Shown here: positions 8,163 to 14,771 of the stretch, one piece after another
How positions within the stretch are numbered: position 1 is the first letter of the stretch
Layout of the letters: the number at the start of each line of letters is the position of its first letter
From: Rathayibacter sp. VKM Ac-2760
Lineage (GTDB): Bacteria > Actinomycetota > Actinomycetes > Actinomycetales > Microbacteriaceae
Length of the DNA: 64,000 nucleotides
Direction of reading: 5' to 3'
Assembly (NCBI RefSeq): GCF_009834185.1
Contig: NZ_CP047173.1
Span: 2,418,001-2,482,000, forward strand
Program-made: the position numbers and the translations under genes
The notes under the pieces: generated by a model
Told to the model about the DNA's origin: nothing
The model's database searches: none
Seen by the model: only the letters and a program-made list of their open reading frames with translations

Positions 8163-8822
8163 TCAGCGGAGCCAGGCGAGCACCGCGAGCACCCGGCGGT
8201 GGTCCGAGCCCGAGTCCTCGAGCTGAAGCTTCTGGAAGATCGACGTGACGTGCTTCTCCACCGCCCCGACCCCGATGAAGAGCGCGGCGGCGATGCCCGC
8301 GTTAGTGCGGCCCTGCGCCATCGCCTCGAGCACCTCGCGCTCGCGCGGGGTCAGCAGCGCCAGCGGGTCGCGATTGCGCTGGAGGAGCGACGCGACGACC
8401 TGCGGGTCGAGCACCGTCCCGCCCGCCGCCACGCGCTCGACCGCGTCGCGCAGCTCCTCGACGGAGGCGACCCGGTCCTTCAGAAGGTAGCCCATCCCGC
8501 CCTCGCCCGAGCCGAGCAGCTCGTGCGCGTAGGTGACCTCGACGTACTGGCTGAGCAGGAGCACTGCGATCCGCGGGTGCAGGCGCCGGATGTCGAGCGC
8601 CGCACGGACGCCCTCGTCGCGGAAGGACGGCGGCATCCGGACATCGAGCACCGCGACGTCGACGGAGGACGGGTCGGCGGCGAGAGCCGCGAGCAGCCCG
8701 TCGGCGTCGCCGTAGGCACCGACGGCGGCGAAGCCCGCGTCCTCGAAGAGTCGGACCAGGCCCTCGCGGAGGAGGACGGAGTCCTCGGCGATGGCGACGC
8801 GGATCGGTGAGGCGGGATGCAC
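8163..8822 (-). CDS. LuxR/NarL-family response regulator
   Basis: 219 residues. The receiver domain (about 7-125) has acidic residues ED at 13-14, phospho-acceptor Asp60 in VAVLDVRMPP and a conserved Lys in GYLLKDRV. The C-terminal LuxR-type helix-turn-helix (about 150-215) contains LTPREREVLEAMAQGRTN and VEKHVTSIFQKL. The GTG start at 8822 is 4 nt downstream of the kinase stop at 8827, so the pair is cotranscribed and probably translationally coupled. It is phosphorylated by its partner kinase and binds DNA. Its targets cannot be told from this window. A repeat cluster follows its stop. Confidence 0.93.
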   Translation of the reverse strand: MHPASPIRVAIAEDSVLLREGLVRLFEDAGFAAVGAYGDADGLLAALAADPSSVDVAVLDVRMPPSFRDEGVRAALDIRRLHPRIAVLLLSQYVEVTYAHELLGSGEGGMGYLLKDRVASVEELRDAVERVAAGGTVLDPQVVASLLQRNRDPLALLTPREREVLEAMAQGRTNAGIAAALFIGVGAVEKHVTSIFQKLQLEDSGSDHRRVLAVLAWLR

Positions 8823-8826
8823 CGGT

Positions 8827-10179
8827 TCAGGATAGGGCGGTGGGCAGCGGACGGAACGGCACGTGCACGCCCATCGTGGTCGGCCCCTCCGGCGGCGACT
8901 CGACCGTGAACAGCCCGCGCAGACCGCTGACCCGGCCGGCGACCCCCTCGAGACCGTGCCCGGGCCGGGCCGTCGCTCCGCCGACTCCGTCGTCGACGAC
9001 CCAGACGTCGAGCCAGCGCTCCCCCGCGGCTCCCGCGTCACGGACGTCGAGGTGCACGCGGATCGACCGCGCGGAGGAGTGCTTCGACGCGTTGGCGAGC
9101 AGCTCCGCCACGACGAAGTAGACGCTCCGCTCCACCTCGGGCGGGACGTCGGCCACGGGATGCTCGGCGATCACCTCGACCGGCACCGGGCTCATCGCGG
9201 CCAGCGAGTGCACCGCGGCGGTGAAGCCGCGGTCCTGCAGGATCGGCGGCGCGACTCCCCGGGACAGCGCGCGCAGCTCGTCGAGCGCCGAGCGGACGTG
9301 CTCCCGCGCCTCGCCGATCAGGGCGGCGGCGGCCGCGGGATCCGACTGCACCCGGGTCAGCGCCGAGCCGAGGTCCATCTGCACGCGGATCAGGCGCTGC
9401 TGCGGGCCGTCGTGGATGTCGCGCTCGAGCTGGCGCAGCGCGCGGTCCTCGGCGACGACCGCCGCGCCGCGCGAGACGCTGAGCTCCGCCACCTCGCGCT
9501 GGAGCGCCTCCGACCCCCAGGGTCCGAGCAGCAGCCGGTCGACCAGGAAGCGGGCGAGCGTGAGCCCGCGCGTGACGAACGGCAGCGTCGAGACGAACAG
9601 GACGATCAGCGCGACATCCGCCAGCACGAGGAACCCCATGGGTGCGGCGGGCAGGCCGAGCAGTGCGGTGGACTGCTCGGCGACCAGGCCGGCGAGGCCG
9701 GAGGAGGCGCCGGAGTCGAGCAGCGAGACCAGCGAGCCGATCCCGGCCCAGCTCCACAGCGCGAGGACTCCCGCGAAGAGGAGCGCGAGCAGCGGCGCCA
9801 CCACGAGCGCGTGCAGGAGCGCGAGCCAGTAGTGACCGTCGATGACGGGGCCGTAGAGCGCGAAGGTGGCGGGCGCGACCGTCGCGGGCGGGCGCCGCCA
9901 CTGCGGCTCGGCGATCGGCGGGCGGCCGGCGAGCACGTCGAGCGCGCGGGCGGCGCGGGCGAAGCCGCGAGCGGTGTGGAGGGCCAGCGGGAGGAAGACC
10001 GCCCCGATCAGCACCCCGATCAATCCGAGGCCCAGGGCCAGCGCGACACCGCACGCGAACGCTCCGGCGAGGGTCACGGGCACGGCGAGCAGGAGGGAGA
10101 GCGCCTCGCGCGGCAGGTCGCGCCAGAGCCGGAGATAGGCGCCCGTGGCCTCGCGGAGAGCGGTCGGTACTGCGGTCAC
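8827..10179 (-). CDS. NarL-type sensor histidine kinase
   Basis: 450 residues from the GTG at 10179, chosen because GGAGGAGG lies 5 nt upstream. An in-frame ATG 13 codons earlier lacks such a site. Four or more hydrophobic segments (about 26-68, 115-147, 180-200) form a membrane sensor with the layout of actinobacterial putative-sensor kinases. The HisKA_3 box is LERDIHDGPQQRLI with His256. The HATPase_c domain has the N-box ELLANASKHS and G-boxes DDGVGG and GHGLEGVAGRV. It autophosphorylates and passes phosphate to the adjacent regulator. The signal is unknown. The family resembles DesK/LiaS envelope-stress sensors, so an envelope cue is possible but unproven. Confidence 0.93.
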   Translation of the reverse strand: MTAVPTALREATGAYLRLWRDLPREALSLLLAVPVTLAGAFACGVALALGLGLIGVLIGAVFLPLALHTARGFARAARALDVLAGRPPIAEPQWRRPPATVAPATFALYGPVIDGHYWLALLHALVVAPLLALLFAGVLALWSWAGIGSLVSLLDSGASSGLAGLVAEQSTALLGLPAAPMGFLVLADVALIVLFVSTLPFVTRGLTLARFLVDRLLLGPWGSEALQREVAELSVSRGAAVVAEDRALRQLERDIHDGPQQRLIRVQMDLGSALTRVQSDPAAAAALIGEAREHVRSALDELRALSRGVAPPILQDRGFTAAVHSLAAMSPVPVEVIAEHPVADVPPEVERSVYFVVAELLANASKHSSARSIRVHLDVRDAGAAGERWLDVWVVDDGVGGATARPGHGLEGVAGRVSGLRGLFTVESPPEGPTTMGVHVPFRPLPTALS

Positions 10180-10321
10180 GCCGGCCTCCTCCGCTCGTCC
10201 CGCGCGGGCGGCGGGCATCCTCCCGAGGGTAGCGGCGGACCGTGCGCGAAGGCGCGGGGGCCACCCCCCGGATCGGGGCCCTGCGTCGCTGGTCGAGGCG
10301 TCCGGAGTACCGCGCGAGGGC

Positions 10322-10357
10322 AGGTCAGCCTCGCCTTGCCCCGCCTTAGCCGAGCCT
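10322..10357 (+). promoter_or_regulatory. Tandem iron-box-like (DtxR/IdeR) sites upstream of dps
   Basis: AGGTCAGCCTCGCCT (10322-10336) fits the DtxR/IdeR core AGGTTAGSCTAACCT at 12 of 15 positions, and GCCTTAGCCGAGCCT (10343-10357) at about 10 of 15. The two start 21 bp apart, two helical turns. They lie just upstream of a plausible promoter (TTGCGA 10366-10371, 16-nt spacer, TAGTGT 10388-10393). Iron control of ferritin-like genes by tandem IdeR boxes is known in mycobacteria. Its presence here is inference. Confidence 0.45.
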
Positions 10358-10429
10358 GCACTTCCTTGCGAGCACTGGGCTGCGGCGTAGTGTTGACGAT
10401 CAATCACCCCTTCTCGAAAGGAACAGACG

Positions 10430-10918
10430 ATGTCCACTGCATCCGTCACGTCGCTCACCTCGTCGAACCCGGATGTCGCATCCGGAGTCGCCCAGTTCCT
10501 CAGCCCGGTCGTCATCGAGATGACCGCCCTGGCCGTCAACAGCAAGCAGGCGCACTGGCACGTCCGCGGCGCCAACTTCATCGGCGTCCACGAGCTGCTC
10601 GACGTCGTCGTCGGCCACGCGATCGAGTGGGCCGACCTGGCCGCCGAGCGCGTCGTGGCCCTCGGCCTCCCCGTCGACGCCCGCATCCAGACCGTCGCCT
10701 CCGGCACGCAGACCGCTCCCCTCACGCCCGGCTTCCAGCGCTCCGAGAACGCCATCGTCGAGGTCATCGGCCTGATGGACGTCGCGATCACCACCGTGAA
10801 CACGGCGATCGCCGAGCTCGCCGACATCGACGCGAGCAGCCAGGACGTCGCGATCGAGATCGGCCGCGGCCTCGAGAAGGACCGCTGGTTCCTCTTCGCG
10901 CACGTCAGCGAGAGCTGA
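10430..10918 (+). CDS. dps: Dps family DNA-binding ferritin-like protein
   Basis: 162-residue four-helix ferritin-fold protein that should form a 12-subunit shell, oxidise Fe(II) with peroxide and store iron, protecting DNA. The Dps signature is intact: HWHVRGANFIGVHELLD (His42, His54, Asp58) on one subunit and the EWADLAAERVVALG helix, which form the inter-subunit ferroxidase site. The N-terminus is short and Ser/Thr-rich with no Lys cluster, so DNA binding may be weak. The ATG follows GAAAGGAACAGACG. Promoter and iron-box-like sites lie 35-110 nt upstream. It is divergent from the sensor kinase and has its own terminator hairpin. Confidence 0.95.
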   Translation: MSTASVTSLTSSNPDVASGVAQFLSPVVIEMTALAVNSKQAHWHVRGANFIGVHELLDVVVGHAIEWADLAAERVVALGLPVDARIQTVASGTQTAPLTPGFQRSENAIVEVIGLMDVAITTVNTAIAELADIDASSQDVAIEIGRGLEKDRWFLFAHVSES

Positions 10919-10940
10919 GCACGCGACTCCCTCCTCACGG

Positions 10941-10972
10941 CGGCCCGTCGGATCCTCGGATCCGGCGGGCCG
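10941..10972. terminator. Bidirectional terminator hairpin after dps
   Basis: Inverted repeat CGGCCCG-T-CGGATCC with loop TC and GGATCCG-G-CGGGCCG, a 15-bp stem with one T/G wobble, between the convergent ends of dps and the amidohydrolase. No long T-run follows, as is common in high-GC actinobacteria. Confidence 0.75.
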
Positions 10973-10998
10973 TTCGTCGTTCCTGCGGCCGCGGCGGG

Positions 10999-12477
10999 TC
11001 AGCTCTCGTGCGTGACGCGGCCCGCGAGCAGGGTCGCGGCGACCGGCATCGCGCGCAGCTGCTCCCCGTCGGAGGCGAGCGGGTCGCGCTCGACGACGAC
11101 CAGATCGGCGACGTCTCCCGCCTCGGGAGCGAGGCGGCGGGTCCGCGTGGAGGCGATGAGCGCCTCCGCCACGCCGACCCGCTGCTCCGGGTGCCACGGC
11201 TCGTCGCCACCGCGGGTGCGCGAGACGGCGGCCGAGATCGCCACCCATGGATCGAGGGGCGCCACCGGGGCATCCGAGCCGAGCACGACGGTCGCTCCGG
11301 AGTCGAGCAGCGAGCGCAGCGCGAAGGCTCGGCCGGTGCGCCCCGCCCAGTAGCGGTCGGCCACGTCCCGGTCGTCCAGCGCGTGCTCCGGCTGGACCCC
11401 CGCGACCACGCCGAGACGGGCGAAGCGCGGCAGGTCGACCTCCGAGAGCAGCTGCGCGTGCTCGATGCGCCCGCCGCCCACCTTCGCGAGGGCGTCGAGT
11501 GCGACGGTCGCGGCCGCATCGCCGATCGCGTGCACCGTGGGCCGGATGCCGGCGGCCGCCGCCCGCGCGAGCAGCTCGTCGAGCTCGACCGGGTCGACCG
11601 TGAGCACGCCGCGTCCCTCGTGCCCGGCGTACGGGTGCACGCAATAGGCGGTGCGGGTGTTGAGCGAGCCGTCGACGAGCACCTTGAGCGGCCCCATCCG
11701 GAGCAGGCCCTCGCCGCCCGCGATCTCCTCGCCGGTGCGCAGCCCCTCCGCGATCGCGCGGTCGAGGTGGTCGCGGTAGACGCCGATGTCGATCCGGAGC
11801 GACCGGGTGCCGCGAATGATCCGGCGCGTCCAGTCGCCGGCGTTCCAGCGCATCTCGAGGTCCACGACGCCGACGACGCCGCGGGCGGCCGCGCGCTGCG
11901 CCGCCTCCTCGGCGAGGTCGTCGAGGTCCTCGTCGGTGAGCGCCCCGAGTGCCGTGACCAGGCGGAAGCAGGGCTCCTCGCGGAGGATGTCGTCCTGCGG
12001 CGCGAAGCCGTAGCGGCGCAGCGCGGCGGAGTTGACCCAGGCGCAGTGCAGATCGCCGCTGACCAGCACGACCGGGCGCTCCGGCGACACGGCGTCGAGC
12101 AGGGCCGTGGTCGGGAGATCCGGCCAGAGACCGTCCCGGAAGCCGAAGCCGACGAGGGTCGCCGGCGAGTCCGGAGCGAGTGCGAGCCGCGCGCGGACCG
12201 CCTCCGCCGTCTCCGCCGCCGAGCGGGCGGTCGAGACGTCCAGGCGCGGTGCGGTCATCGCCCACTGCGAGAAGTGCACGTGCTCGTCCCACAGGCCGGG
12301 CAGCAGCCAGCGGCCGTCCAGGTCGCGGACCGCGGCACCGGCGGCGTCGAGGGCGCCGTCCGGTCCGATCGCGTCGATCCGCCCGTCGCGGAGCAGGACG
12401 GACACGGGCTCGTCCTGCCCGAGCAGCCGCGCGCTGCGGAGGAGGAGGCTCGGAGTCACGGGGATCCTCTCGGTCAT
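10999..12477 (-). CDS. YtcJ-like metal-dependent amidohydrolase
   Basis: 492-residue member of the amidohydrolase superfamily (Amidohydro_3, YtcJ/AepA type). It has the composite beta-sandwich ends (VLLRDGRIDAIGPDG at the start, VVVERDPLASDGEQL near the end) around a TIM barrel. Metal ligands are visible in GLWDEHVHFSQW (HxH), a His in VHAIGDAA, one in RIEHAQLL and the Asp in VLGSDAPVAPLDPW. It probably hydrolyses an amide, urea-like or formamide C-N bond. The substrate is not predictable. The start at 12477 lies 29 nt after the glycosylase stop, so it is probably the last gene of the rpiB-nei unit, although the functions do not obviously connect. Confidence 0.88.
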   Translation of the reverse strand: MTERIPVTPSLLLRSARLLGQDEPVSVLLRDGRIDAIGPDGALDAAGAAVRDLDGRWLLPGLWDEHVHFSQWAMTAPRLDVSTARSAAETAEAVRARLALAPDSPATLVGFGFRDGLWPDLPTTALLDAVSPERPVVLVSGDLHCAWVNSAALRRYGFAPQDDILREEPCFRLVTALGALTDEDLDDLAEEAAQRAAARGVVGVVDLEMRWNAGDWTRRIIRGTRSLRIDIGVYRDHLDRAIAEGLRTGEEIAGGEGLLRMGPLKVLVDGSLNTRTAYCVHPYAGHEGRGVLTVDPVELDELLARAAAAGIRPTVHAIGDAAATVALDALAKVGGGRIEHAQLLSEVDLPRFARLGVVAGVQPEHALDDRDVADRYWAGRTGRAFALRSLLDSGATVVLGSDAPVAPLDPWVAISAAVSRTRGGDEPWHPEQRVGVAEALIASTRTRRLAPEAGDVADLVVVERDPLASDGEQLRAMPVAATLLAGRVTHES

Positions 12478-12506
12478 CGATCGATCACGACCGCCGCGTC
12501 AGGCGG

Positions 12507-13424
12507 TCACGACTGGCACACCGGGCACCAGTAGAGCTTGCGGGCGCCGATCTCCTCGAGCAGCACGTTCGTCCCGCAGACGCGGCACGGCAGCCCCTCG
12601 CGCTTGTAGACGTAGTTGCGCTCGGCCCGGCTGCGCACCGCGGCGGAGCGCTGGGTCTTGGTCAGGCCGCGGCGGGTGATCATCATCCCGGTGCGGATGC
12701 CGTCGTGCAGCAGCAGCGCCCAGTCGGCCCACAGCTCGCGGGCGAGCTCGAGCGGCACCAGCTTGCCCGGCGTGTGCGGGTCGAGTCCGGCGCGGTAGAG
12801 CAGCTCGGCCCGGTAGATGTTGCCGATGCCGCTCACCACCGACTGGTCCATCAGCACGAGGCCCACGGGGGTGGCGGTCTTGCGCAGCCGGTTCACGAAG
12901 CGGTCGCGCGCCTCGTCGGAGTCGTCCGCCGCCGGGTCCGGGCCGAGCCGGGCGAGCAGCGCCTCCACCTGGGAGGGGTCCATCACCTCGCAGGCGGTCG
13001 GGCCGCGGAGGTCCGCGACCGTCTCCTCCGTCTGGATGCGCACCCGCACGGCACCGATCGGCGGCGGCGGGAACTCCTCGAGGTCGCTGTCGGTCTCGTG
13101 CTCGGTCTCGGAGAGCCGGACGGCGCGACGCCGCCGGGGCGCGCCGATGCTGCTGCCCGCCTTGCCGTCGTCGAACAGCGGCGAGACGTGGCCGAGGAAG
13201 TCCCAGGCGCCGTAGAGACCCAGGTGCACGTGCAGCGTCGCGTCGCCCTCGAAGCGCAGCAGCAGGTGCTTGCCGACCGCGGTCGACTCGAGCACGGTGC
13301 GGCCGTCGAGCAGCGCGGCGCCCTCGGCGAAACGCCCCTGCGGGCTGCTCGTCGCGACGGAGTGGCCGACGATGTCGCGCTCGAACTGCAGCGCGATGCG
13401 GTGGACGGAGTGGCCCTCGGGCAC
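12507..13424 (-). CDS. Fpg/Nei family DNA glycosylase (endonuclease VIII-like)
   Basis: 305-residue bifunctional glycosylase/AP lyase for oxidised bases. The N-terminus PEGHSVHRIA provides Pro2 as Schiff-base nucleophile and Glu3. The H2TH region is DQSVVSGIGNIYRAELLYRA. A C-terminal zinc finger (CRVC...CPVC, about 281-303) is intact. The PEGH start is typical of actinobacterial Nei rather than MutM, which normally begins PELPE. An acidic insertion around residues 108-122 (ETEHETDSDLEE) is unusual. The GTG start directly abuts the rpiB TAG stop, indicating translational coupling. Confidence 0.92.
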   Translation of the reverse strand: MPEGHSVHRIALQFERDIVGHSVATSSPQGRFAEGAALLDGRTVLESTAVGKHLLLRFEGDATLHVHLGLYGAWDFLGHVSPLFDDGKAGSSIGAPRRRRAVRLSETEHETDSDLEEFPPPPIGAVRVRIQTEETVADLRGPTACEVMDPSQVEALLARLGPDPAADDSDEARDRFVNRLRKTATPVGLVLMDQSVVSGIGNIYRAELLYRAGLDPHTPGKLVPLELARELWADWALLLHDGIRTGMMITRRGLTKTQRSAAVRSRAERNYVYKREGLPCRVCGTNVLLEEIGARKLYWCPVCQS

Positions 13425-13928
13425 CTAGCGGCCGTCCGAGGCGGAGTCGACCGTGCGGCCGGCGATGTCGCCCGTGGCCTCGTACTCCGCGAGCTGCGCG
13501 ATGCGGCGCACGTGGCGCTCCTCGAAGGAGAACGGCTCGGCGACGAACGCGTCGATGAAGCCGGTGGCCTCCTCGACCGTGTGCTGGCGCGCGCCGATCG
13601 AGATGACATTGGCGTCGTTGTGCTGCCGGGCGAGCACCGCGGTGCTGAGGCTCCAGACCAGCGCGGCGCGGACGCCTGCGACCTTGTTCGCTGCGATCTG
13701 CTCACCGTTGCCGGAGCCGCCGAACACGATGCCGAGCGCCTCGACGCCGGCCTCCTGGTCGCGCACGACCGCGGCGGCCGCGTTGATGCAGAAGGAGGGG
13801 TAGTCGTCGAGCGGGTCGTACGAGGTGGGGCCGTGGTCGACCACGTCGTGGCCGGCGGCACCGAGGTGCTCGATCAGGTGCCGGCTGAAGTCCAGCCCGG
13901 CGTGGTCCGTTGCGATGTGGATGCGCAC
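13425..13928 (-). CDS. rpiB: Ribose-5-phosphate isomerase B
   Basis: 167-residue RpiB/LacAB-family isomerase interconverting ribose 5-phosphate and ribulose 5-phosphate in the pentose phosphate pathway. Visible are the N-terminal IATDHAG motif, the GIVFGGSGNGEQIAANK loop and ANVISIGARQHT, all diagnostic. Length fits actinobacterial RpiB. It heads a minus-strand run with the glycosylase and amidohydrolase. The pairing of rpiB with an Fpg/Nei gene recurs in Actinobacteria as far as I recall. The ATG at 13928 gives a complete N-terminal strand. Confidence 0.95.
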   Translation of the reverse strand: MRIHIATDHAGLDFSRHLIEHLGAAGHDVVDHGPTSYDPLDDYPSFCINAAAAVVRDQEAGVEALGIVFGGSGNGEQIAANKVAGVRAALVWSLSTAVLARQHNDANVISIGARQHTVEEATGFIDAFVAEPFSFEERHVRRIAQLAEYEATGDIAGRTVDSASDGR

Positions 13929-14046
13929 GCGCTCGTCCTCCGGAAAGCCGTTCGTGGCCCGTGGATCCGGGGCCGGGAGTCAGGGTACCGCTCGCGCGAC
14001 GGCCCGGTCCTCACGGGAGGATCGGGCCGCCGACGCGGAGCGCGGC

Positions 14047-14646
14047 TCAGTCGAAGATCGGGTCGCGGGTGCGCGAGCGCTTGAGCTCGAAGAAGCCGTC
14101 GTAGGAGGCCACGGCGACGATGCCGTCCCAGAGCGAGAGCGCCTGCTCACCGCGCGGGATCGGCGAGATCACGGGGCCGAAGAAGGCGACGTCGCCGATC
14201 GCGATCACGGGGGTGCCGACGTCCTGGCCGACCCGGCCGATGCCGTCGAAGTGCGAGGCGCGCATCGGCTCGTCGTACTCGTCGGTGTCGGCGTAGGCGG
14301 CGAGGCTCGCGTCGAGGCCGACCTCGGCGAGCGACTCGGCGATGACCGCGTCGACGTCCGTGCGGCCGCCGGGGTGGATCCGCGTGCCGAGGGCGTCGTA
14401 GAGCGGCTTGACCTTCTCCCGGCCCTCGCGCTCGCCGACGGCGGCGACGAGGCGGGTGTAGCGCAGGGCGCGCGGGAAGAACGCGCGGTAGTCGTCGCTC
14501 ACGTCCTGGTCCTCGTTGAGCACGGCGAGGCTCATGATGTGCCAGGTGACGTCGAGATCGCGTCCCTCCGTCACCTCGTCCACGAAGCGGGAGGTCATCC
14601 AGGCCCACGGGCAGGAGGGATCGAACCAGAAGTCAACGGCGGTCAT
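14047..14646 (-). CDS. DsbA-fold mycothiol-dependent reductase homologue (Rv2466c-like)
   Basis: 199 residues with a thioredoxin fold and DsbA-like helical insertion. It closely resembles M. tuberculosis Rv2466c, a mycothiol-dependent nitroreductase/mycoredoxin, in its N-terminal active-site loop, in HIMSLAVLNE, in VGTPVIAIGDVAFFGPV and in the C-terminus FFELKRSRTRDP. The active site reads SCPWAW (Cys12, Ala15), where Rv2466c has CPWC, so the resolving cysteine is absent and only a monothiol mechanism through mycothiol is possible. It is likely cytoplasmic since no signal peptide is present. Divergent from pepN, with a separation of about 125 nt. Confidence 0.88.
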   Translation of the reverse strand: MTAVDFWFDPSCPWAWMTSRFVDEVTEGRDLDVTWHIMSLAVLNEDQDVSDDYRAFFPRALRYTRLVAAVGEREGREKVKPLYDALGTRIHPGGRTDVDAVIAESLAEVGLDASLAAYADTDEYDEPMRASHFDGIGRVGQDVGTPVIAIGDVAFFGPVISPIPRGEQALSLWDGIVAVASYDGFFELKRSRTRDPIFD

Positions 14647-14771
14647 ACGGCAACGGTACGCCTCTCAGCGGCTCGCGGGTGCGCGGGCGGGCAGCGGCCC
14701 TAGGGTGGATCGGTGGCGCCCGCACCCCGGCGCCGAAGCGGCAGCGCCGAGACGAACGGATGGAGCACCCT

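Noticed and set aside
10176..10403. 75-codon minus-strand ORF upstream of dps
   Set aside because: It lies over the dps promoter and iron-box region, is Pro/Arg-rich and lacks a ribosome site.
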